The notes: generated by a model from the letters alone, not told the origin. Shown: positions 48,644 to 56,010, counted from the first letter of the stretch. The stretch is DNA of 64,000 nucleotides from an uncultured Sphingomonas sp. (GCA_913775975.1 CAJYLQ010000037.1:62001-126000); one strand, 5' to 3'. A program made the numbers and translations.

Positions 48644-48939
48644 CCTATCGCAAGGGCGAGCAGCCTGTGCGGGTTCACCTCGATCGTTTCAGCGATTCGC
48701 ACCCGGTGGCAGATATGATGACAACTGGTGACCAGTGGTTCAGAGCCTGGATGGTCTAGAAAGCAACGCCAGTCGCGCGGCTTTCCAAGCTGACCGGTAT
48801 ACCTGCCGCCCGTCTGTACACCATCCATCATGGCGAGCCCATTTCGCGCGCCGAACTTGATGCATTGGCACGGGCTTGGAGCACGACGGCCGGTGATCTG
48901 GAGCGCTCCATCGGCGATCCCGCACTGATCGAAGATTAA
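48640..48939 (+). pseudogene. HTH-like small gene interrupted by in-frame amber codon
   Basis: The frame GTG 48640 to TAA 48939 is 100 codons with a single in-frame TAG at 48757-48759 (after WFRAWMV). The downstream half, KATPVARLSKLTGIPAARL then HHGEPISRAELDALARAW, looks like an HTH domain with a good composition and no other stop, so the two halves were once one gene. A C-to-T change in CAG (Gln) explains it. Neither half is in the ORF track. Upstream and downstream genes are coupled in the same operon. Alternatives are a sequencing error or amber suppression. Confidence 0.75.
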
Positions 48940-48940
48940 G

Positions 48941-49270
48941 GTGGCCGAGGACGATCGCACGCACATCGGCGAACGACTCCGCTGCCTTCAGCATTGTGCC
49001 CTACACAGGCGAACGATCAAGCTGACGTGCCCCGCTTGCCGAAAGGAACGGCGTTACGATGCCGTCGCGCTGTGGTGGATGTTCGAGCGCAAACGCTGGG
49101 ATGATCGGCTGCCGGCAGCATATCTTCGGTTCCATTGCGCTGCCTGCATGGCGTCAGGACGGAAGGTGAGGCCGCGGGGAAAGATCACTCGCGACGCGCC
49201 CGATGATGACCAGCCACCGTACCCAGATCAGGCGACATGGCGGCGCTTGGTGTCGCGCTATCGATCGTGA
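48941..49270 (+). CDS. zinc-ribbon-like hypothetical protein
   Basis: 109 aa starting with GTG one base after the previous TAA. Two CxxC pairs (CPACRKERRY and CAACMASG) separated by about 38 residues suggest a zinc ribbon, with a Trp/Arg-rich segment between them (LWWMFERKRWDDRL). The basic, Pro-rich tail may bind nucleic acid. It is the last gene of the SOS-linked operon. No known family recognised. Confidence 0.75.
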   Translation: MAEDDRTHIGERLRCLQHCALHRRTIKLTCPACRKERRYDAVALWWMFERKRWDDRLPAAYLRFHCAACMASGRKVRPRGKITRDAPDDDQPPYPDQATWRRLVSRYRS

Positions 49271-49335
49271 TGGTTGCCTTAGGCTCGACCCGCCATCGAG
49301 AATGTCCGGGGTTGGTGGAAGGCAGTCGACGACCA

Positions 49336-49797
49336 TCAACAGGCTGGCGGCTGCATAAGCTCTATCGTGACATGATCGGGCCCTGAAACGTAGGCCACGA
49401 AGGTCCCCTTCCTTGGACCCCCCGTAATAGGTAGCGGCCTGCCCTTTGCTTTCCATCCTGCCGCCTCGACGCGGGCAATGGCGGCGTTCATGTCCTTCAC
49501 GGTCAGAGCTAGGTGGGCGGCTCCGATCGATCCCGCGCTATCGGGTACGCTCCCGTTCTGGAAGCCGTTCGAATACTGTAACAGTTCGACCATGTAGCCG
49601 TCGGGTGCCACGACGATTGCCGTCTTGACACTCGGATCAACGGCGCCAGTCACCTGATGCAGGAAGTCGCCACCCATCTCCGATTGACGCTCCAGCGTGA
49701 AACCGAGCGCTTCCGTCCAAAATTGGATGGCTGCGTCCAAAGACGAAACAGCGAAGCCTGTGTGGTCGACGGTAGATACGTTTACGGCATCGGTCAT
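49336..49797 (-). CDS. VOC/glyoxalase superfamily protein
   Basis: 153 aa with two beta-alpha-beta-beta-beta modules (DHTGFAVSSLDAAIQFWTEA, then AHLALTVKDMNAAIARVE) and metal-ligand positions His in VDHTGF, Glu in VELLQY, His in AAHLAL and Glu in IELMQPP. It fits a metal-dependent lactoylglutathione lyase or a related dioxygenase or resistance protein. Substrate unknown. The ATG at 49797 gives the normal start; the track's longer ORF overlaps the divergent SRAP gene region. Confidence 0.85.
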   Translation of the reverse strand: MTDAVNVSTVDHTGFAVSSLDAAIQFWTEALGFTLERQSEMGGDFLHQVTGAVDPSVKTAIVVAPDGYMVELLQYSNGFQNGSVPDSAGSIGAAHLALTVKDMNAAIARVEAAGWKAKGRPLPITGGPRKGTFVAYVSGPDHVTIELMQPPAC

Positions 49798-49885
49798 GGA
49801 CGGAAATGTGCGGCCGATCCAGATTGTCCGCAAGCGGACGATTCCCACCATTGTGGATGCCCCTCTTCGGTGACATTTCAGAGGC

Positions 49886-50482
49886 ATGTGCAACCTCTAC
49901 CGCCTGCCGACAGATAGATGGGAGCTTGCAGCCGCGTTTGACGCCGCGGATGAAGCCGGCACCGATCTCGCAAAGGATTATGTGTCACCCGGCCGTCCTG
50001 GTTTCACGGTCACCAGTACCGACACGGGACGCCAACTTCGAACGATGCGCTGGGGCTTCCCTCCTCCCGCGAATGTCCGCAGTCCCGTGGTCAACGTGCG
50101 GAACTATGCCAGCCCATTCTGGCGATCGGCGTTGAAGAATCCGGAACGTCGTTGCTTGGTGCTGGTAACGAGCTTTCAGGAGTGGAGCGCCGACCCAGAT
50201 CCCTTCACGGGCAAGAAGCGGCCACATTGGTTTTCGGTGCCGTCGCGGCCGATCTTCTCATTCGCTGGCGTATGGCGCCCTACAGAGACAGGGCCAGCCT
50301 ATGCGTTTCTGACCACGGGGTATGAAGGCAACCCCGCCGCGCATCTCGTCGGCGCCGTCCATCCGAAGGCTATTCCCGTCATCCCCCACGACGAGGATCA
50401 GGATCGCTGGTTACACGCTCCGGTTGAGGAGGCCCTGACGCTCGCCACGCCATATCCATCACAACTAATGCGGGTCGATTAG
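49886..50482 (+). CDS. SRAP family abasic-site protein (YedK/HMCES-like)
   Basis: 198 aa. Cys2 right after the initiator Met is the residue that cross-links to abasic sites in single-stranded DNA; the other hallmarks are VVNVRNYASPFWR, FQEWSADP with the catalytic Glu, and the His region AVHPKAIPVI. Such proteins shield abasic sites from cleavage and are often carried on mobile elements close to SOS genes. No GTTC-N7-GTTC box is seen immediately upstream of this gene. It is divergent from the VOC gene. Confidence 0.88.
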   Translation: MCNLYRLPTDRWELAAAFDAADEAGTDLAKDYVSPGRPGFTVTSTDTGRQLRTMRWGFPPPANVRSPVVNVRNYASPFWRSALKNPERRCLVLVTSFQEWSADPDPFTGKKRPHWFSVPSRPIFSFAGVWRPTETGPAYAFLTTGYEGNPAAHLVGAVHPKAIPVIPHDEDQDRWLHAPVEEALTLATPYPSQLMRVD

Positions 50483-50491
50483 GCCAACCTT

Positions 50492-50770
50492 TTACACGCC
50501 GTAGCGTTTTTTGCCGCCGCTGGTGATGCAATACCGGCCGCCGCGCGGCCCAACGCAGACATTGCCGCCGTTGCAAGGACACTCGCCACTGTCGCTAGTC
50601 CCGCGGCTTCCGTAATAGCTCCGTGGATAGGACGCCCGACGCGCCGGCTTCGCGAACAAGCTTCTAGCGGACCGATACGAACGGCCACCACGCCCCCGCG
50701 CATCAGCGGAATCGGGAGCGACGGAGCCCAGCAATATTGTCGCGATGGCGCTGGCAAGAAATAGCTTCAT
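50492..50770 (-). CDS. small secreted basic Cys-containing protein
   Basis: 92 aa with a clear signal peptide (ASAIATILLGSVAPDSADA). The mature part is Arg/Gly/Tyr-rich and ends CPCNGGNVCVGPRGGRYC-like, then SGGKKRYGV. The GPRGGxYC...GKKxY ending resembles the short basic domain known from PBCV-type proteins; function unknown. Four cysteines could make two disulfides. It is convergent with the SRAP gene, 9 bp between stops. Confidence 0.75.
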   Translation of the reverse strand: MKLFLASAIATILLGSVAPDSADARGRGGRSYRSARSLFAKPARRASYPRSYYGSRGTSDSGECPCNGGNVCVGPRGGRYCITSGGKKRYGV

Positions 50771-51032
50771 GTAATCCCCCGGTTTTTCGATCGTCTAGTG
50801 TGAAACGTCCGACAGCGCAGTCGCCAACGTATCCGAAATGGTTGGGCTGCCTCTGGGGGCGTCCGGTATTTTCATCACGATAGCTGCGGCTTTCTGCGTT
50901 TTCGGCTTCTCCCCGTTGAAGCTCACCAGGCGGTCACGTCGATGCCGAGTTGTCATGAACAAGTTGCCATTTGACCGCCGCTGAAGATGGCATAGCCTTC
51001 AGACTCCTGACGATCGCCAAGGAGGATGAAGG

Positions 51033-51233
51033 ATGCGTGGATTCGTTACGGCAGGGTGCGCTCTACTCATGCTGGCGGGCGTGCCGTCTGTAGCTGGAGC
51101 GGCCCCCTGCAAGGACGCCAAGACTGGCAAGTTCATCAAGTGTCCGGACAAGGCACCAGCCAAGCCGGTGCGGTGCAAGGATGCGAAGGGCAAGTTTGCT
51201 AAATGTGGGACGCCCGGAGCCAAGCCCGCTTAA
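51033..51233 (+). CDS. tiny secreted protein with repeated CKDAK...KC motif
   Basis: 66 aa with signal peptide (GCALLMLAGVPSVAGA). The mature peptide is two copies of one unit, CKDAKTGKFIKCP and CKDAKGKFAKCG, joined by a Pro/Lys linker. Strong ribosome site AGGAGG 7 bp before the ATG. Each unit has one Cys pair 10-11 residues apart. Small proteins of this type are common in sphingomonads without a known role. The region 50771-51032 in front (262 bp) contains no other gene that I can support. Confidence 0.75.
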   Translation: MRGFVTAGCALLMLAGVPSVAGAAPCKDAKTGKFIKCPDKAPAKPVRCKDAKGKFAKCGTPGAKPA

Positions 51234-51287
51234 ACTAAGACGGCAGCAGGTGGTGCGCGCCAGAGACCACCTCCTGCCGGTTCAATA

Positions 51288-51491
51288 TCAGATTGTGCCG
51301 CTGTGCTTCTCGATCGCGGCCAGCACGTCGTCCTCCGTCCAAGGCCCCTGATTGCCTTGGACAGCGTCTAGCGCGGCAGAGAGGTGGATGGAGGCGACAT
51401 GGGCGCCGATCCGATCCGCCATCGCAAGAGCGTCGATGATGGCCGCCTCCAGGGCGGGGCCTTCCGGACCATGCCTCAGACTGTTGCTCAT
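51288..51491 (-). CDS. small hypothetical protein
   Basis: 67 aa (MSNSLRHGPEGPALEAAIID start; helical with ALAMADRIGAHVASIHLSAA). Cytoplasmic, no recognised domain. It is divergent from the LuxR-type operon, 56 bp between starts, so the two share a regulatory region. The longer track ORF (to 51581) overlaps that operon and is not supported. Confidence 0.6.
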   Translation of the reverse strand: MSNSLRHGPEGPALEAAIIDALAMADRIGAHVASIHLSAALDAVQGNQGPWTEDDVLAAIEKHSGTI

Positions 51492-51547
51492 TACAGAGGC
51501 ACCTACCGGGGATGCGCACAGCTTTAAACCTGTATTAAACATCCGGA

Positions 51548-52057
51548 ATGGAACGTTCTGCCTACGATTCTCTGACGCCACGAGAAAAGGACTGCCTCAG
51601 GCTCGTTGCCCAGGGGCTCGAGACGAAGCAGATCGCGGCGACCCTGACCGTAGGCGGCGGTGAAGCAGGCGATCCGCCAAGGCGGCCGACGCCGGATACT
51701 GTCGACGGCTACATAAAGTCCGCCATGCGCAAGCTGGGTGTCAGCCGGCGCCGTGATGCAGCGCGCATCCTCATGGAAACGGAGAACACTGCCCCCCAAT
51801 GGCTGGGGGTCCAGCCGAAGGGGGCAGACCGAGAACCCCCACCACCGCCAGCACCCACCTCAACGCCGAACCAGGGCATGCGCTTCCTGCTTCCCTTTCG
51901 GCGCCGGGATGAGGTGAACAATGAACTCGGCATAGCGACCCGATTGCTCTGGATACCGATGCTCGCGGTTGGGCTCGCCATCGGTTTCGGAATGCTGACA
52001 AGCGGGCTTAAGGTGGCTGTCGATCTGATCGGGTCGACAAAGCTCCTATCACACTGA
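51548..52057 (+). CDS. membrane-anchored LuxR-type HTH protein
   Basis: 169 aa. The N-terminal about 75 residues are a LuxR-type helix-turn-helix (LTPREKDCLRLVAQGLETKQ, then VDGYIKSAMRKLGVSRRR). A Pro-rich linker (PPPPPAPTSTP) leads to one C-terminal membrane helix (LLWIPMLAVGLAIGFGMLTSG). There is no receiver domain. It is the first gene of a four-gene coupled operon; a membrane-tethered regulator could respond to the membrane protein encoded third. Confidence 0.85.
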   Translation: MERSAYDSLTPREKDCLRLVAQGLETKQIAATLTVGGGEAGDPPRRPTPDTVDGYIKSAMRKLGVSRRRDAARILMETENTAPQWLGVQPKGADREPPPPPAPTSTPNQGMRFLLPFRRRDEVNNELGIATRLLWIPMLAVGLAIGFGMLTSGLKVAVDLIGSTKLLSH

Positions 52058-52093
52058 CCGATCAGGGGCGCCCAAAGGGGCGGACGGTTCGAC

Positions 52094-52456
52094 ATGACGA
52101 CTGCGAACGATAGCAACCACATCAACGTCATTCCCTCGCTTCTTCGCGAATTCGAGCAGAAGCTGGCGCACGCATATGCTGCGTTCGGAGATCTCGCTGG
52201 CGCCCTGCCGCGAGCTCGCGCAGAGGCAGACATTCCGCAGGTCGTCGGCCACTCGGTTATCACAGCGACCACGGAGGCCGGCCTTGCCGTCAGTACGGCA
52301 ATGGCGCGCATTGCGGGCGTGCATAAGCAGCTGGAAAAGGTGGCGAAGCATTATGGCATTGAGCACGCGGCCGGCGATGTTCGGCCGAAGCCGACGGATC
52401 CTTTCACGTCAGCAGAGCTGCTCATTGCCAGCGTCGAGCAACGGGACGCCGCGTGA
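52094..52456 (+). CDS. hypothetical protein in LuxR-MarR operon
   Basis: 120 aa, mostly helical and Ala-rich (LLREFEQKLAHAYAAFGDLA, then TATTEAGLAVSTAMARIAG), no signal peptide. No recognised family. Its TGA overlaps the GTG of the membrane gene (GTGA), so it is made in step with it. Confidence 0.75.
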   Translation: MTTANDSNHINVIPSLLREFEQKLAHAYAAFGDLAGALPRARAEADIPQVVGHSVITATTEAGLAVSTAMARIAGVHKQLEKVAKHYGIEHAAGDVRPKPTDPFTSAELLIASVEQRDAA

Positions 52457-52902
52457 TCCACATCATCGTGTATTTCGTGCTGTTGGCGCTCACGTGCGGG
52501 TACTCACTAGCGGCCGGAGGTCAGCCTGAGCGGCTGGCCTCCATCGCGTTGGCGATTGCTGTCGTGGCGACATACTTCCTGCCGTTTGATCCGAGCGGCA
52601 GCTTCAGATCTGTTGAAGTCGCGGAGTTGCTGATCGACTTAGCGCTACTGCTCGCGTTCGTCGCGATCTCGGCTTTCGCCAATCGCTTCTGGCCAACATG
52701 GCTTGCAGCACTGCACCTCGTTAGCGTCGGCATCCATGGCGTGAAGGGGTACGAGCCTGATTTACTGCCCACGATCTACGCCGCCGCAATCGGCAAATCG
52801 CAATACGGGCTCCTGATGATCCTGGCTGCCGGCGTGTACCGGCATACGGCACGGATTGCTCGATACGGTAAGGATAAGGACTGGTCGTGGGGAGCGGTAT
52901 GA
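52453..52902 (+). CDS. four-helix membrane protein
   Basis: 149 aa inner-membrane protein with about four hydrophobic helices (IHIIVYFVLLALTCGYSLAA; IALAIAVVATYFLPF; LLIDLALLLAFVAISAFA; SQYGLLMILAAGVYRH) and a charged C-terminal tail. No transporter or enzyme motif found. Coupled by 4-bp overlaps to both neighbours. Confidence 0.8.
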   Translation: MIHIIVYFVLLALTCGYSLAAGGQPERLASIALAIAVVATYFLPFDPSGSFRSVEVAELLIDLALLLAFVAISAFANRFWPTWLAALHLVSVGIHGVKGYEPDLLPTIYAAAIGKSQYGLLMILAAGVYRHTARIARYGKDKDWSWGAV

Positions 52903-53255
52903 CCCAGGTTCTTGAACCCGGTGCCGGCGCCCAGCAGGCGAAGGCAATGAACCTTATCGCACAGCGTCAGCTGCGTACGAAGGTATTCGCGGAAAGCGTG
53001 AATTACATCGGCGAAGCGGGCTGGTACATGTTGCTTGATCTCTATGTCGCATCCACTGCCGGAAAGTATGTGTCGGTCAGCAGCGCATGCTGGGCGTCTT
53101 TCTCACCGCCGACAACGGCGCTGCGGCATCTGGAGCAGCTTAGCCGTGACGGGCTCGTCGAGAGTAGCTCCGATTCGAAAGATGCCCGCCGCCGGATGGT
53201 CAAGCTGACGAGGCGGGGGAAGGAGTTGATGGCGAACTACTTGGACGCAATATGA
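52899..53255 (+). CDS. MarR-like winged-helix protein
   Basis: 118 aa regulator. The segment SACWASFSPPTTALRHLEQL and the wing SDSKDARRRMVKLTRRGKEL are typical of MarR-type DNA-binding domains. Start at ATG 52899, overlapping the membrane-protein stop (ATGA); the track's 52887 is four residues longer. With the LuxR-type protein at the head of the operon, two DNA-binding proteins bracket a membrane protein and an unknown. Confidence 0.82.
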   Translation: MTQVLEPGAGAQQAKAMNLIAQRQLRTKVFAESVNYIGEAGWYMLLDLYVASTAGKYVSVSSACWASFSPPTTALRHLEQLSRDGLVESSSDSKDARRRMVKLTRRGKELMANYLDAI

Positions 53256-53303
53256 CTTGTAGGCCTGAGCTCGTGCCACGCTGCGAGCTTCAGGTCATTC
53301 TGT

Positions 53304-53495
53304 TCACGGCACCTTTCGCTTTTTCTTAGCCTGTCCATTTTTGCGCGCTCTCTCGCTGCGGAATCGAGCGCGCTCCAGTTCCCAACCCTCTTCCCAATCG
53401 GCTGCGCCGCGCGAGAGCTGCGTCTCTCCCGCCGAGATATGTGTTCGCTGCCCCAGCAATCGAGATGCCGCGATTTGCAGGGATCCTGCGATCAT
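53304..53495 (-). CDS. small hypothetical protein, possible phage remnant
   Basis: 63 aa (MIAGSLQIAASRLLGQRTHI start; basic end RKNGQAKKKRKVP). The ATG lies one base after the TGA of the truncated gene above it, suggesting former translational coupling in a phage or element operon. No family recognised. The track's 107-aa version runs into the upstream gene in another frame. Confidence 0.5.
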   Translation of the reverse strand: MIAGSLQIAASRLLGQRTHISAGETQLSRGAADWEEGWELERARFRSERARKNGQAKKKRKVP

Positions 53496-53496
53496 A

Positions 53497-53892
53497 TCAT
53501 CGACGGCGTAGCGGCGGCAGGTCATCCACCTTGAAGCCGGGCGGTAGCGGCGGGAGCGATCCCCGGCCGCGACGCGAAGGCTTGGCCGGCGCGCCGAACA
53601 GGGCAGTTGGAGCTTCCTTGCGCGCATCCTTCATCAGATCCCCGACAGCTTCCTGCCGATCCTCGCGCGACATCGCGCGCCAGTCACCAGTCTGCACCAG
53701 CTCGTCTAGCCGCGGGTTGGCGATCCGCCCCGTCGCTTCCTGATAGCGATCGTGTTCGACATCGGTCAGTTCGCGGTCGCCGATCTTGCGCTGCGGCTTC
53801 CCTTCTTTCAAAGCATTCCTAAGATTAGCTCGCTTGCGCAACGACTGATCGATTTTCGGCAAATGCGGCAAATTACGTGCAATCTGGGGATG
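53497..53892 (-). pseudogene. C-terminal remnant of a large phage-type protein
   Basis: The frame (open to 53988) reads KIDQSLRKRANLRNALKEGK, then DRELTDVEHDRYQEATGRIA and ends PPGFKVDDLPPLRRR. This has the character of the extreme C-terminus of very large phage internal or tape-measure-like proteins, but there is no plausible start and the frame runs under the opposite-strand gene at 53890. It is most likely a decayed 3' fragment left after a deletion or insertion. Confidence 0.5.
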
Positions 53893-54597
53893 AACATGCC
53901 TGATCTTAAAGTGATCCAGCTTCTGCGACCTGATAAGGCAATCGCTGAAATCATTCACTACGCAGGGAGTGAAGTCGCAGCCAAACAAATCCTCATCGAC
54001 GGGCTACGAAGCGGCAAGCTTAATCTGACTGCTCGACATGCATGGGTGACAAATACCGGTGATGTCCGTGATGAATGGGTGCCACGCCAACACGGTGACT
54101 TTCCGTATCAAGAGAATGCCCTCGTCGAATCATCGAATTTTCGTGAGAGCCCCCGGTGGCCGGAAGAGACAAACCACTGGCGTTGGGAGAAGGGAGAATT
54201 CGTCATTTTTCTTGAGGAGGATCTGGAAGGTTGGGGGCGTTTCCACCGTATCTACATGAAAGATGTCGCATTTTATCGCGAAGAGGTTCTGAGTCTGGTG
54301 GGCCGCTCTAAACGAGGTGGAGGGCCAAAGTCTGATCGTGAGCGCTGGGCTATGTTTTGGATCAACGTGCTCTGGGACTTCAGCGACGGCTTTGATTGGA
54401 CGCAATTCGGAAGCCCGTACGAGCTGAAGCAAGCCTTCCTCAGTGCCAACGAGGATGCCGCAAACGAGCCTGGTGCACGTGGCAAAAAGACTATGTTTGC
54501 AGATAGTAACATCGATTTTGCCGTCGAGTTGGCATGGAAGCACCTAGTTAAGCGCGCAGCTCGCGAATCGATCAAGGAGCGCCTCGACCTGAGTTAG
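53890..54597 (+). CDS. conserved hypothetical protein of unknown function
   Basis: 235 aa (MNMPDLKVIQLLRPDKAIAE start). Lower-GC gene with many Trp residues (SPRWPEETNHWRWEKGEF, then WAMFWINVLWDFSDGFDW), suggesting a soluble single-domain enzyme or effector. No motif recognised. ATG at 53890 or 53896; the track start at 53752 lies in the phage remnant. It is followed by the AlpA-like gene 96 bp later. Confidence 0.7.
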   Translation: MNMPDLKVIQLLRPDKAIAEIIHYAGSEVAAKQILIDGLRSGKLNLTARHAWVTNTGDVRDEWVPRQHGDFPYQENALVESSNFRESPRWPEETNHWRWEKGEFVIFLEEDLEGWGRFHRIYMKDVAFYREEVLSLVGRSKRGGGPKSDRERWAMFWINVLWDFSDGFDWTQFGSPYELKQAFLSANEDAANEPGARGKKTMFADSNIDFAVELAWKHLVKRAARESIKERLDLS

Positions 54598-54693
54598 TGG
54601 GAGTTGCTGATACCTTGTTCGCGGCCGTTCGCCTCAAACCGTCCTCACCCGCTGCCTACCAGGCACTCGAGCAGCGGGTGAGGAGAATGAGAG

Positions 54694-54873
54694 ATGAAAA
54701 AGACCTTCAGCGTCAACGGGGCTGCCCGGACGCTCGGTATTGGCAGAACCAAGCTCTACGAGTTGCTGCACGCGCAGAAGTTAACGAGCATCCGCATTGG
54801 CCGCCGCCGCCTGGTTCTTGCTGAAAGTATCGACAAGCTGATTGAAGCCGCTCGCGTCGAGGAGGGCCGCTGA
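54694..54873 (+). CDS. AlpA/excisionase-like HTH protein (second; not in track)
   Basis: 59 aa, just under the track cut-off. Reading: MKKTFSVNGAARTLGIGRTK, LYELLHAQKLTSIRIGRRRL, VLAESIDKLIEAARVEEGR. This is a complete HTH_17/AlpA-type domain preceded by AGGAGAATGAGAG. It shares IGRT..YEL and IGRRRLVxAES with the first excisionase-like gene at 46721. Its stop is one base before the ATG of the HUH-like gene, so it probably regulates and is co-expressed with that gene. Confidence 0.88.
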   Translation: MKKTFSVNGAARTLGIGRTKLYELLHAQKLTSIRIGRRRLVLAESIDKLIEAARVEEGR

Positions 54874-54874
54874 T

Positions 54875-55768
54875 ATGCCCCGCCTCAGCGTCGAGCAGCT
54901 TGCTTTCGATCCAGAGTATGACCCAGCGACAGCGCCAGCTACCGCCATGGCATTCGAGTCGACAGACGCCCTATACGCACTGCGGGATGAGCGAGTGCCG
55001 ATCCTCCGCAGTGCCGCCGCCAACGTCGATGATGGCCACGCGGCAGGGCAGTTCTTGTGCCTGGCTCGCAGGCTTTCAGGGCGCAAAGTCCACCGCACGA
55101 TGGCCGATCCGCTGTACATGCACGAGGCCCGCCGGGCAGTCGGTAGCGGCGTATGGCGGTTGCTGGATCAGACTACCATCGGCAAGACTGCCCGGTTCGT
55201 GACCATCATCCAGCGCGATGCTCAGTACCGGGGGAACGAACCCATCCCGTTCGACCCCCGTCGGCTGAAGGGCTCACTGCAGTCTGCGATGAACCGCTGT
55301 GGGGCTCGCGATGCCGATGGCTTTCTGATGCTGTGGCTGGAGGGCGACTATCATCCACTCACACGAAATGGGCAGGCCCACTGGCACGGGCTTGTCGGCG
55401 GCGGGATGGTGGGGGTGATGGAACGACTCATGGAAACCGACAAGTTCCTCAGCTCTAAGGCGAGCACATTACGACCGCGCTATCGGCCCAACCTCGGCGA
55501 TCCTGTCATCGACCCGATACGGCTCCGGGGCCCATTGTTCGGCCTGCCGCGCCCGATCTTGTATTGCCTGAAGCAACGGTGGTGGGCACGGCCGGTCGAT
55601 GTCACTGCGGCGGACGGGCGATGGTCGTCGTTCGAGGCCAAGGCGAGGCCGATGCCCTGTATTCCGGAAGCCTACAGTCTGCTGTGGCGTGACCAGCACA
55701 GTCTGTCAGACATCACGCTTATGATGGGCGTGTATGTGGGGCGTGAAGGCTTAGCTCTCTCGAAATAG
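54875..55768 (+). CDS. putative HUH-type replication initiator/nickase
   Basis: 297 aa. Three motifs occur in the order and spacing of rolling-circle HUH endonucleases: motif 1 ARFVTIIQ (about 106-113), motif 2 AHWHGLV with His169 and His171 (metal-binding HUH), and motif 3 ILYCLK with Tyr230 and Lys233 (YxxK; the nicking tyrosine). The N-terminal 100 residues are unassigned. No C-terminal helicase. It follows the AlpA-like gene by one base (GAGGAGG site) and precedes the iterons and the DUF927-like gene. I infer initiation of replication or mobilisation of the element; no database match was available. Confidence 0.65.
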   Translation: MPRLSVEQLAFDPEYDPATAPATAMAFESTDALYALRDERVPILRSAAANVDDGHAAGQFLCLARRLSGRKVHRTMADPLYMHEARRAVGSGVWRLLDQTTIGKTARFVTIIQRDAQYRGNEPIPFDPRRLKGSLQSAMNRCGARDADGFLMLWLEGDYHPLTRNGQAHWHGLVGGGMVGVMERLMETDKFLSSKASTLRPRYRPNLGDPVIDPIRLRGPLFGLPRPILYCLKQRWWARPVDVTAADGRWSSFEAKARPMPCIPEAYSLLWRDQHSLSDITLMMGVYVGREGLALSK

Positions 55769-55957
55769 CGTAACTCGCGTATTCGAATAACTGGGCTGAA
55801 ATGCGTGTAAGTGCCCGGTTGGGCCAGCAAGATATCTGACAGGGCCATCAACGCCCTACTACACCACTGCTAACTAAATGTCACCCTACAATCGCTCACC
55901 TCTCGTGGCGCGGTAATGACCCGTCGCGTCCGCCATTTGCCCACATGCGCCAAAATA

Positions 55958-55984
55958 TGTGGGGATAGTGGGGATTGTGGGGAT
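55958..55984 (+). repeat. three tandem 9-bp iteron-like repeats
   Basis: TGTGGGGAT AGTGGGGAT TGTGGGGAT: three head-to-tail units with one change. They lie 27 bp before the DUF927-like gene and downstream of the HUH-like gene. Iterons of this kind are used as initiator binding sites in origins. The whole 242-bp gap (55769-56010) holds no gene. Confidence 0.6.
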
Positions 55985-56010
55985 GACCTCAATCATCCGA
56001 GGACACGATC

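Noticed and set aside
55958-55984. CRISPR-like or microsatellite reading of the 9-bp repeats
   Set aside because: Only three contiguous units without spacers; an iteron reading fits the neighbouring genes better.
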